Source: Desulfobacterales bacterium (lineage in GTDB: Bacteria; Desulfobacterota; Desulfobacteria; Desulfobacterales; JAFDCJ01). From it: a stretch of 6,395 nt of DNA. The notes under the pieces were generated by a model. The model was not told where the DNA came from. It saw only the letters and a program-made list of their open reading frames with translations, and did not search any database. The position numbers and the translations under genes are program-made. Positions 1 through 5,865 of this stretch are shown in pieces. Within the stretch, counting starts at the first letter, position 1. Each line of letters opens with the position of its first letter. The stretch covers positions 1 to 6,395 of the forward strand of contig JAOZPY010000164.1 of assembly GCA_029932495.1 (NCBI GenBank). Reading direction: 5' to 3'.

Positions 1-524
1 TCAGCACCGATGCCGCAGTTGAGCCGGGCGCCGGGAGGCAAAAATGTCCCGAACTGGCGAACGGCGCGCCGATAGGTTGTTTCCCGGGTGATGTTGGCAA
101 TGCGCTTGATATAATACAGGGTACTGGCATGGGAATAGATTTCAGGATGATCGTCGCCGGCCATCACCCGTGCCCCCTGGGTGTGATCCGGATGGTAATG
201 CGTGTAAATGATGGCCTTGACCGGCTTGGAAGAAATGTCGTCAAAGGCCTTTTTCACGGGAGCTGCGGCCTCGGCGCTTTCCAGGGTGTCCACGATGACC
301 ACCCCGTCATCTCCCACCAGCAGAATCGAGTTGGCCAGCCCGTAGCCGACCGCCACGTAAACCCCGTCGGTCACCCGGATCACCTCCTGTTTGAATTCCC
401 GCGAATGGGCGGCCAGATCCGGATGGCTTTCGACTTGTGCCAATTCGGGTACAGGCTGTGAAGCACAGGCAGCAAACAAGATCAGGACGAACAAGGAAGT
501 AACCGAATTTTTGAAGTTGTTCAT
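1..524 (-). CDS. MBL-fold metallo-hydrolase lipoprotein, alkyl-sulfatase-like (3' end truncated by window)
   Basis: The gene starts at ATG 524 (leftward) and runs off the left edge with 174 codons visible. GAGG at 531-534, six bases upstream, supports the start. Residues 1-20 form a lipoprotein signal: a short polar N-terminus, a hydrophobic run (LFVLILFAA) and Cys20 in the lipobox context LFAAC. The product is therefore probably exported and lipid-anchored in the cell envelope. The mature part shows the start of a metallo-beta-lactamase fold: strands around GVYVAVG (54-60) and VVIVDT (75-80), then the zinc motif THYHPDH (108-114), an HxHxDH with His109, His111, Asp113 and His114. After that, residues near 151-173 (YRRAV...FLPPG...CGIGA) resemble the segment following the zinc motif in SdsA/Pseudomonas-type alkyl sulfatases, which cleave sulfate esters of alkyl alcohols. 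The dimerisation and SCP2-like C-terminal domains expected for true alkyl sulfatases lie outside the window, so the substrate is unproven. It is the last visible gene of the leftward group, 53 bp after the M20 peptidase. Confidence 0.85.
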   Translation of the reverse strand, partial: MNNFKNSVTSLFVLILFAACASQPVPELAQVESHPDLAAHSREFKQEVIRVTDGVYVAVGYGLANSILLVGDDGVVIVDTLESAEAAAPVKKAFDDISSKPVKAIIYTHYHPDHTQGARVMAGDDHPEIYSHASTLYYIKRIANITRETTYRRAVRQFGTFLPPGARLNCGIGA

Positions 525-530
525 AAGCGG

Positions 531-534
531 CCTC
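531..534 (-). promoter_or_regulatory. Ribosome-binding site of the MBL lipoprotein gene
   Basis: On the minus strand GGAGTGAGG is followed by six bases and ATG 524. The GAGG core is a good Shine-Dalgarno match at normal spacing and fixes the start so that the lipoprotein signal is intact. Confidence 0.6.
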
Positions 535-577
535 ACTCCAGATAGTCCATGGGATTTAAAAAGCCACAGCTTTACGG

Positions 578-1882
578 TCAGACCCGGCACAGCATCCTGA
601 CGATGTCAATGAAAGCCCGGGTGCCCTGGATCATGTTTTCGGTGGAAATCCGTTCATCCACTCCGTGTACCCGGTCCAGGTCCCGGGTGCCAATCAGCAT
701 GGGGCAGATCCCATAGCAGGCCATGCCGCGGTCCCGGAAAAACCGCGAATCCGAAGCACCATACAGCAGGGTGGCGACCACCAGGGCATCCGGAAAATGT
801 TTGAGGTGCGCCTCCTTGAGGATCGCAAAATCTTCCGTGTCCACCGGTGATTCGGTAGCGGCGTGTTTTTCCATCAACTCGACCTGGATTTCATCGTCGG
901 CCAGCTGCGCTTTGATTTCAGCCACAAACGCATCCGGATCGGTGCCGGGCAGCAGGCGGATATCCAGTTCAGCGACTGCTTCGTCGGGGATCACGTTGAC
1001 CTTGTCGCCGGCATGCAGGCAGTTTACACTAACGGTGTTTTTCAGCATGGCCGCCAGCTGGGGTATCGCCGCCATGCCGTTGTCTTGCAACACCCGGATA
1101 AGGGTTTCAGGCTTCCCGTCATCCAGATAGGGTTTTAAAAACTCCCACACCGCGCCCAGCTGTTTAAAATAATCGCCAATCAGCGCCGTAACGATAAAAG
1201 GATTGTCCTTTTCCAACAACCGGTTCAAGCCCTGCACCAGCTTTTCCAGGGCATTGTTACCGTGAGGGGTGCTGCCATGCCCTGGGGGGCCGGTTCGCGT
1301 CAACCGAACCCGGCAAACGCCTTTTTCACCGGCGGCAATCAAAAATAACGGTCGGTCGGGCAGCATGTCATCCAGGCCGAACCCACCTTCATTCAGTATC
1401 AGGCCCGCTTGAAAGTCCTGGAAATGATGTTCCAGCAGCCAGGCCGCACCATTTTTTCCGCCGTCCTCCTCGTCGGCAACGGCCAGAAAAACCAGATCCC
1501 GGCACGGGACCCACCCCTTGCGCTTGACTTCCAGAAAAGCCAGCAGTTCCAGTATCCCGTGGCCTTTCATGTCCAAAGCACCCCGGCCATATATAAGACC
1601 GTCCTTGATTTTCCCGCTGAACGGATCTTCCTGCCACTCGGCGGCGTTGGCGGTCACCACGTCAATATGGTTGAGCAGGATCAGTGCCGGTCTTTCCCCG
1701 GTACCCGGAATCACCGCCCGGATGGACTGCCGCCCGGGTGCGGCTTCGTAAACCTTGTAGTCCACGCCTTCTTTTTCAAAAATCGCAGCAAAAAATTCAA
1801 CCCCCTTTTGTTCATTACCCGGCGGATTCGTGGTGTCAATCTGCAGATACCGGGACAACAACTCGACAGCTTCGTGTGGCAT
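578..1882 (-). CDS. M20-family zinc metallopeptidase/amidohydrolase (PM20D1 / carboxypeptidase S-like)
   Basis: This encodes a 434-residue zinc-dependent peptidase or N-acyl-amino-acid amidohydrolase without a signal peptide, so it is probably cytoplasmic. The frame stays open up to 2116, but I chose ATG 1882: AGGAGG lies four bases upstream, the protein then begins in the usual M20 way (a short helix then TTNPPGNE, 17-24), and the longer version would overlap the upstream aldolase. The metal-centre residues are all present: His72 and Asp74 in NHID; Asp104 in the GRGALDMKG block (99-107); the catalytic Glu138 and ligand Glu139 in DEEDGG; Glu165 in NEGG; and His406 in RVHGVDE near the C-terminus. 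The lid/dimerisation domain begins around 186, with GHGSTPHGNNA (201-211) carrying His202. DEEDGGxxGA and the overall length fit the ArgE/DapE/ACY1/CPG2/yscS group, closest by eye to PM20D1/carboxypeptidase S-like proteins rather than DapE or ArgE. The exact substrate cannot be read from the sequence. It lies 145 bp downstream of the aldolase on the same strand. Confidence 0.93.
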   Translation of the reverse strand: MPHEAVELLSRYLQIDTTNPPGNEQKGVEFFAAIFEKEGVDYKVYEAAPGRQSIRAVIPGTGERPALILLNHIDVVTANAAEWQEDPFSGKIKDGLIYGRGALDMKGHGILELLAFLEVKRKGWVPCRDLVFLAVADEEDGGKNGAAWLLEHHFQDFQAGLILNEGGFGLDDMLPDRPLFLIAAGEKGVCRVRLTRTGPPGHGSTPHGNNALEKLVQGLNRLLEKDNPFIVTALIGDYFKQLGAVWEFLKPYLDDGKPETLIRVLQDNGMAAIPQLAAMLKNTVSVNCLHAGDKVNVIPDEAVAELDIRLLPGTDPDAFVAEIKAQLADDEIQVELMEKHAATESPVDTEDFAILKEAHLKHFPDALVVATLLYGASDSRFFRDRGMACYGICPMLIGTRDLDRVHGVDERISTENMIQGTRAFIDIVRMLCRV

Positions 1883-1886
1883 ACAT

Positions 1887-1892
1887 CCTCCT
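1887..1892 (-). promoter_or_regulatory. Strong ribosome-binding site deciding the M20 peptidase start
   Basis: On the minus strand AGGAGG is a full Shine-Dalgarno match, four bases before ATG 1882. The spacing is slightly short but the match is perfect. It rules out the upstream in-frame ATG at 2116, which would add 78 residues that look unlike the family and overlap the neighbouring gene. Confidence 0.75.
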
Positions 1893-1919
1893 GTGGTTGA
1901 TAATTTTATAAAAGATATT

Positions 1920-1935
1920 GCCCATGCAATTGGGC
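1920..1935 (-). repeat. Short inverted repeat (GCCCA/TGGGC) in the aldolase-M20 gap
   Basis: In the 145-bp gap between the aldolase and the M20 gene, GCCCA and TGGGC form a 5-bp stem around a 6-base loop. It sits about 40 bp upstream of the M20 start. It has no U-tract beside it on the leftward transcript, so it is not a good terminator; it could be a weak operator or processing hairpin, or chance. The rest of the gap is AT-rich with no convincing promoter. A T-run on the leftward transcript (about 1987-1994) has no good stem before it. Confidence 0.3.
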
Positions 1936-2027
1936 CCATAAAAACCGACGCGAATTGCTTTAATTTCTCGCCGTTAGCAGTGCCACTAAAAAAAGAAGTG
2001 TGAAGCTTGAGCGCCTGGAAGATCAAA

Positions 2028-2918
2028 TTACAGCAGCTCTGCCTTTTCGAGTATGGCGCGAATCTCCTGTTTATCCTTTTCAGTCGAAGGCAGCAGCGGA
2101 AGCCGGGGAGCGCCACCGAAAAAGCCCAGCATGTCCATGGCTGCCTTCAGGCCCGGCACGCCGTAAGTGACGGTTACCGCCTGGTTGACCGGAATCATTT
2201 TGAGCTGGATTGCCCGGGCCGCGTCATAATCGCCTTGTTTGACCAGTTCATATATTTCAACGCACTTTTTCGCCGCAATATTGGCCAGGGCCGCTACGGC
2301 CCCGCCACAGCCAAGGCTCAGGCCGCCCAACAGCACGCCGGCGGTTCCCACCAGCACCGTGAAATCGGCAGCGGCATGATTGACAAACTGCCCGAGCTGG
2401 CCGACGTTTCCTGTGCTGTCCTTGATGCCGATGATGTTGGGATGCAAAGACAGCCGGCCGATCACTTCGGCCTCCAGGTTCACGCCGGTATACCGGGGAA
2501 CATTATACAAAATCACCGGGATCGGCACGTTGTCCGCAACGGCCGTAAAATGCTGCACCATCGTCTCGGCATGCATCTGGCCGCTGTAGTAGTGCGGCGT
2601 GACCACCAGAGCCGCCCGGGCCCCGAGCCCGGCAACCTCGCGGGTCAGCCGGATGGTTTCTGCAGTGGATTCGCAGCCGGTGCCGGCAATCACCGGCACA
2701 TCGGCGGCCACACTTTCAACAGCGGTTTGCACCACCTTTCTTTTTTCATCAGTCGACAGGTACACATACTCCCCGTTGGAGCCCAGCACCACAAAACCCG
2801 TAAGGCCGCTACGGCTCAATTTTTCGAGATTGGCGGCCAGCCGGTCACAGGCCAGTTTTCCATGCACAAAGGGCGTGGGAACCGGGGGAAATATCCCGTG
2901 AAGATCAACTGAAGGCAT
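2028..2918 (-). CDS. DapA-superfamily class I aldolase/lyase, 4-hydroxy-2-oxoglutarate aldolase (HOGA1)-like
   Basis: This 296-residue protein is a complete (beta/alpha)8-barrel lyase of the DHDPS/NAL superfamily. Visible markers are the GIFPPVPTPF N-terminus (8-17), GSNGE (46-50), Tyr138 in YNVP, and the Schiff-base Lys166 in GIKDSTG (164-170). Several details differ from dihydrodipicolinate synthase. E. coli DapA has GTTGE where this has GSNGE. DapA has YNVPSRTG, whose Arg138 holds the aspartate-semialdehyde carboxylate; this has YNVPRYTG, putting Tyr143 in that position. The blocks GSNGE, AGTGCEST, VVTPHYY, HPNIIGIKDS and the C-terminal YGVPGLKAAMD closely resemble human HOGA1, which splits 4-hydroxy-2-oxoglutarate to pyruvate and glyoxylate in hydroxyproline breakdown. 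The Tyr-to-Lys spacing (28) also equals that of HOGA1 (Tyr168, Lys196), as I recall the human enzyme. The activity is still an inference, and other pyruvate-dependent sugar-acid aldolases are possible. ATG 2918 was chosen because AAGGAAG lies six bases upstream and the longer frame to 2975 runs through the promoter. It is the first gene of the leftward group. Confidence 0.92.
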   Translation of the reverse strand: MPSVDLHGIFPPVPTPFVHGKLACDRLAANLEKLSRSGLTGFVVLGSNGEYVYLSTDEKRKVVQTAVESVAADVPVIAGTGCESTAETIRLTREVAGLGARAALVVTPHYYSGQMHAETMVQHFTAVADNVPIPVILYNVPRYTGVNLEAEVIGRLSLHPNIIGIKDSTGNVGQLGQFVNHAAADFTVLVGTAGVLLGGLSLGCGGAVAALANIAAKKCVEIYELVKQGDYDAARAIQLKMIPVNQAVTVTYGVPGLKAAMDMLGFFGGAPRLPLLPSTEKDKQEIRAILEKAELL

Positions 2919-2924
2919 TGTCGA

Positions 2925-2931
2925 CTTCCTT
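2925..2931 (-). promoter_or_regulatory. Ribosome-binding site of the HOGA1-like aldolase gene
   Basis: AAGGAAG on the minus strand lies six bases before ATG 2918, downstream of the predicted transcription start. It supports 2918 over the upstream in-frame ATG codons at 2963 and 2975. Confidence 0.65.
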
Positions 2932-2946
2932 ATTAAGAATTTGGCG

Positions 2947-2975
2947 AGTATAAAAGGTTGCATCCGGGGTGTCAA
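2947..2975 (-). promoter_or_regulatory. Near-consensus sigma70 promoter for the leftward gene group
   Basis: On the minus strand the -35 box is TTGACA (2970-2975), a perfect match, and the -10 box is TATACT (2947-2952), five of six, with a 17-bp spacer. The predicted transcription start is near 2940, giving a leader of about 22 bases that contains the ribosome-binding site. Such a strong basal promoter suggests substantial constitutive expression unless a repressor acts here; I saw no clear operator palindrome over it. Confidence 0.8.
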
Positions 2976-2997
2976 GGCGCTTCGACGATTCCGGGCA

Positions 2998-3026
2998 TTG
3001 ACTTTTCAACGGTGATAAAATAGTTT
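2998..3026 (+). promoter_or_regulatory. Candidate promoter for the rightward gene group
   Basis: TTGACT (2998-3003), a 17-bp spacer and TAGTTT (3021-3026) make a moderate sigma70-type match upstream of the glycosyltransferase. The -35 is five of six and the -10 is weaker. The predicted leader would be about 75-80 bases. It sits in an AT-rich patch 22 bp from the divergent leftward -35 box. Confidence 0.4.
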
Positions 3027-3032
3027 TACAAT

Positions 3033-3060
3033 TTTACTTGCTTTGCGGGTCGGATATTTT
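3033..3060 (+). promoter_or_regulatory. Second, weaker candidate promoter for the rightward gene group
   Basis: TTTACT (3033-3038), a 16-bp spacer and TATTTT (3055-3060) form an alternative rightward promoter closer to the start codon. Its -10 box lies inside the loop of a short GGGTC/GACCC inverted repeat (3047-3067, 11-base loop), which could be chance or a small operator. The choice between this and the 2998-3026 candidate cannot be made from sequence alone. Confidence 0.25.
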
Positions 3061-3109
3061 CAGACCCCTCAATGCCCATACGGACGGGGATAAACTCCGC
3101 TCCTAAAAA

Positions 3110-4732
3110 ATGAATGAACCTGATCGTACAATGCTCCCAGAAAAATCACGTATCAATGAAACCTGGCTGGTTCTAATTCTTATCACGGTGTGCCTGGTGG
3201 TATTTTTTTTTCGTTTGGGAGCCCGCCCCCTGTGGGATATTGATGAAGGAATGCACGCTGTCACTTCCGTGGAAATGGTGCGAAACGGCGACTGGATCAC
3301 ACCGACATTCAATGGCCAGCCCTTCTTTGACAAACCGGTTTTATTCAACTGGCTGGTGGCAGCCTGCTTTCTGGTGTTCGGCTTCACCGAATTTGCCGCC
3401 CGCCTGCCGGCTGCGGTTCTGGGATCGGCATGTGTGCTGGTAACCTATCTGCTGGGCCGTAAAATGGCCGGGACCCGGACCGGTTTTCTGGGGGCATTAA
3501 TACTGGCAACGGCCGTCGAATTTATCATTCTTGCCAGGACCGTGATGCACGATATCAGCCTGACGTTTTTTGTAACCCTGGCCCTGTACCTTTTTTTTAA
3601 AGGCTACCAGGACAGACCGCATACAAAGAGAACCCTGCTGCTGTTTTATGCCGCCCTGGCATTGGCGGTGCTTTCAAAAGGACCGGTCGGCCTGGCACTG
3701 CCCACCATGGTCATCGGGCTGTACCTGTGGGTGCAAAAGGACCTGCGGTTTATCCGGCAGATGCAGATCGGGTGGGGCCTGATCATTTTTGTGCTCATCG
3801 CCGCGCCCTGGTACATCCTGATCAGCCTGAAAAACCCCGCCTATGCCGGCTACTTTTTCATTACCCAGAATTTGGGCAGCTTTCTTTCGGCCGAAGCCCG
3901 GCATCCGGAGCCTTTTTATTATTACATCCCTGTTTTTTTCGGCGGCTTTTTCCCTTGGAGCTGTTTTTTTCCCCTGGCCCTTGTTTATGCCGTTCGCAGG
4001 CGATTTCATACCGCCGGGGATGGACCGGTGTTGCTGATCATCTGGTTTGGCGTGGTTTTTATTTTTTTCTCGCTTGCCAGTTCAAAGCTGTCGACCTATA
4101 TTCTGCCCCTGTTTCCGGCAGCGGCCCTGCTGGTGGCCCTGCTGGTCAATGAACTGTTTGAATCCCGCGCACCGGCGCTGCACAAAGCAATGGGGTATTG
4201 CCTGTTTCCCGTGGTAGTGCTGTTTCTGACAGCCGTGGCATACTTGTGGCTTCGGCCGCCACTGCAACTGGAATACGACAGCGGCGTAAAACTGAATCAC
4301 ATCCACCTGCTGGCCGGCTGGCTGACGGGTTGTGCCCTGGCAGCCTTTTTCTTTCTGGTACACAAAAAGAACACCGCCTTTTTTACCTCGCTGGTAACCA
4401 TGGTTGTATCTGCGCTGCTCATCTTTATCATGCTGATCGTTGGGGAGATCAATCCCTACCGAAGCACCCGGGAACTTGCCCGTGAATACGACCGCCTGGC
4501 CCCGGCCGGAGGAAAAATCGTGTTTTACCGCCGGATAAAAGACTCCGCCCTTTTTTATACCCGTCGTCAGGCAAGGGTGCTGGAGACGGAAAAACAACTG
4601 CGAGCCTTCCTGGCCTCTGACAAACGGGTTTTTTGCATTTTAAACCGCAACCGGCTTGCAAAAAAGCGGCCGGCACCTTATGTTGTGAAACGCTATGGCA
4701 ATAACCTATTGATCTCAAACAAAAAGTTTTAA
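3110..4732 (+). CDS. Glycosyltransferase family 39/83, ArnT/PMT-like integral membrane protein
   Basis: This 540-residue multi-pass inner-membrane protein belongs to the GT-C ArnT/PMT group, which moves a sugar from a polyprenyl-phosphate donor to a lipid, protein or glycan on the outer face of the membrane. TM1 (about 19-36) leads into the first periplasmic loop with the family motif DIDEGMHA, holding Asp45-Glu46; FDKP with Lys75 follows. In ArnT the equivalent residues are, from memory, Asp55, Lys85 and Asp158. Here Asp45, Lys75 and Asp148 (VMHD) keep the same spacings of 30 and 103. Further family blocks are FAARLPAAVLG (95-105), SKGP (189-192), GGFFPW (278-283) and SSKLSTYILPLFP (324-336). 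About ten or more hydrophobic segments run to residue ~450, followed by a soluble C-terminal tail (~455-540). Length is close to that of ArnT (~550), so it is complete. A stop codon at 3104-3106 leaves ATG 3110 as the first possible start; no clear ribosome-binding site precedes it and ATG 3131 is an alternative. The acceptor is unknown; nothing here shows lipid A/aminoarabinose genes, so I do not call it arnT. Confidence 0.92.
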   Translation: MNEPDRTMLPEKSRINETWLVLILITVCLVVFFFRLGARPLWDIDEGMHAVTSVEMVRNGDWITPTFNGQPFFDKPVLFNWLVAACFLVFGFTEFAARLPAAVLGSACVLVTYLLGRKMAGTRTGFLGALILATAVEFIILARTVMHDISLTFFVTLALYLFFKGYQDRPHTKRTLLLFYAALALAVLSKGPVGLALPTMVIGLYLWVQKDLRFIRQMQIGWGLIIFVLIAAPWYILISLKNPAYAGYFFITQNLGSFLSAEARHPEPFYYYIPVFFGGFFPWSCFFPLALVYAVRRRFHTAGDGPVLLIIWFGVVFIFFSLASSKLSTYILPLFPAAALLVALLVNELFESRAPALHKAMGYCLFPVVVLFLTAVAYLWLRPPLQLEYDSGVKLNHIHLLAGWLTGCALAAFFFLVHKKNTAFFTSLVTMVVSALLIFIMLIVGEINPYRSTRELAREYDRLAPAGGKIVFYRRIKDSALFYTRRQARVLETEKQLRAFLASDKRVFCILNRNRLAKKRPAPYVVKRYGNNLLISNKKF

Positions 4733-4761
4733 AAACCTTGGCGCGGCCAAAGTCAGAAAAA

Positions 4762-5865
4762 ATGAGCCGCTGCATTTGCGATTCATCAGAAATGCGCATG
4801 GCTGAGCAAAACCACCATCATGGGTTAAACGATGACGCCGGGGCTCCGCGGCTGTGGAGCTGGCCCACTTACCTGAGCATTGCCATCGCCATGGGAATTC
4901 TGGCCAGTGCGGCCGCCATGGTGGACATGAAGCAAATCTGGCACCAGATTGCCGCCTGTGACAAACGCTTTGTCATCCTGGGGGCCCTGGCCCATTATGC
5001 CACCTATCTGTTCCGGGGCATGCGCTGGCGGCGCTGCCTGGTGCATCTGCCCGTGGCGGCGGGAAACGGCAAATTCGCGTTGATGGTGTTTTTTTATAAT
5101 TTCGTGGATAATCTGGTGCCAGCGAAACTGGGAGATATCTATGCCGCCCATCTGGCCCGCATTAATTTCAGGATCCGGCGCTCGACTGCTCTGGGCTCCA
5201 TCGTTTTTTTGCGCATGATCGATGCCTGGTTCATCCTGGTGCTGGCATCTATTGTCTCCTGGATATTGTTTTCGTCGCGACTGCCCAGGGCCGTCATCTG
5301 GAGCCTGATCGGCGGCGCGATGATTGCGGTAGGGGCCACATCGATTATGCTGGTGTTTGTGCTGTTCAAAAAAAAGCTTCCCGGCTGGGTTCCCCAGAAA
5401 ATCAAACAAATGATCCAGGCCTTTCAAAGCGCCATGTGGCCCGGCGCCGGCCAACTGGTGCCCATCGGCATTTTAACGGTTTTGATCTGGGTGCTGGAAA
5501 CATTGTGGATCTTTTTTCTGCTGCTGGCATTCGATCTACAATTAAGTCCTGCGAAAGCTGTTTTTCTGACCATGATCCCGTTGCTGGCTTCGGCCTTTCC
5601 GATCACGCCTTCCGGTGCCGGGGTGGTGGAAATCACCCTGTACAGCTGTCTTAAGGTGGTGGGCGTGGCGTCCCCGGTGGCTGGTTCACTGACGGTGATC
5701 AACCGCCTGGTGGACTACTGGCTGCACATTGTTTTGGGGGTGCTTACCTGGGCGCTGCGGCATGTGCTCGGACTGCGCACCTGGCGGGACATCCCGTTGA
5801 AAAATTTCGGAGACAGCGGTTCGGGTGCAATCGCCGTCAATGAGGATATTATTCATGACAATTAA
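4762..5865 (+). CDS. Flippase-like membrane protein, MprF-TM/AglD family (UPF0104)
   Basis: This is a multi-pass inner-membrane protein of about 367 residues from the lysylphosphatidylglycerol-synthase TM-region family (PF03706 type), whose members include the MprF flippase part and archaeal AglD. Family signatures are FRGMRWRRCL (84-93, the usual LRxxRWxxLL), NFVDNLVPAKLGD (113-125), the STALGSIVFLRMID stretch (141-154), and PITPSGAGVVE (280-290, the PxxPGGxGxxE motif). At least six to eight hydrophobic helices are visible. No aminoacyl-transferase domain is attached, so it is the stand-alone membrane form, likely involved in moving or sensing a lipid-linked intermediate. The start is uncertain: TTG 4738 and ATGs 4762, 4792 and 4798 are all in frame and none has a good ribosome-binding site. 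I chose 4762 as the first ATG, 29 bp after the glycosyltransferase stop; 4798 would remove a hydrophilic tail that includes three consecutive His. Translation may be coupled to the upstream gene. It overlaps the next gene by 11 bp. Confidence 0.88.
   Translation: MSRCICDSSEMRMAEQNHHHGLNDDAGAPRLWSWPTYLSIAIAMGILASAAAMVDMKQIWHQIAACDKRFVILGALAHYATYLFRGMRWRRCLVHLPVAAGNGKFALMVFFYNFVDNLVPAKLGDIYAAHLARINFRIRRSTALGSIVFLRMIDAWFILVLASIVSWILFSSRLPRAVIWSLIGGAMIAVGATSIMLVFVLFKKKLPGWVPQKIKQMIQAFQSAMWPGAGQLVPIGILTVLIWVLETLWIFFLLLAFDLQLSPAKAVFLTMIPLLASAFPITPSGAGVVEITLYSCLKVVGVASPVAGSLTVINRLVDYWLHIVLGVLTWALRHVLGLRTWRDIPLKNFGDSGSGAIAVNEDIIHDN
5842..5845 (+). promoter_or_regulatory. Ribosome-binding site of the radical SAM gene, inside the flippase-like gene
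   Basis: TGAGGAT contains GAGG nine bases before ATG 5855, within the last codons of the preceding gene. It identifies 5855 as the start rather than the in-frame ATGs at 5873 and 5879, and indicates joint translation of the two genes. Confidence 0.65.

Noticed and set aside
560..573. Possible terminator hairpin (AAAGC-CACA-GCTTT) between the M20 and MBL genes
   Set aside because: The stem is only five pairs, AT-rich, with no GC core, so it is unlikely to end transcription.
1409..1900. Plus-strand open frame of 163 codons opposite the M20 peptidase
   Set aside because: The minus-strand frame carries all M20 catalytic motifs over this stretch; the plus-strand translation shows no domain.
1987..2000. 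T-run after the aldolase stop on the leftward transcript, considered as a terminator
   Set aside because: No stable GC-rich stem precedes the T-run, so a Rho-independent terminator is not supported.
1883..2116. N-terminal extension of the M20 peptidase frame (78 extra residues)
   Set aside because: It overlaps the 3' end of the aldolase gene, looks unlike any M20 N-terminus, and the strong AGGAGG sits before ATG 1882.
2007..2912. Long open frame (301 codons) on the plus strand opposite the aldolase
   Set aside because: It is the antisense shadow of a clear aldolase gene; its translation has no recognisable motifs and is rich in His, Gln and Arg as expected for such shadows.
2028..2918. Labelling the aldolase dapA (4-hydroxy-tetrahydrodipicolinate synthase)
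   Set aside because: The Arg of YNVPSRTG and the Thr-Thr pair of GTTGE are both replaced, and the conserved blocks match HOGA1 better; I therefore left the gene symbol empty.
2919..2975. N-terminal extension of the aldolase frame (19 extra residues)
   Set aside because: It runs through the -10 and -35 boxes of the promoter, and the ribosome-binding site and the family N-terminus both fit ATG 2918.
3110..4732. Naming the glycosyltransferase arnT
   Set aside because: The fold and key residues match the ArnT/PMT group, but no aminoarabinose or lipid A genes are nearby and the acceptor cannot be read from the sequence.
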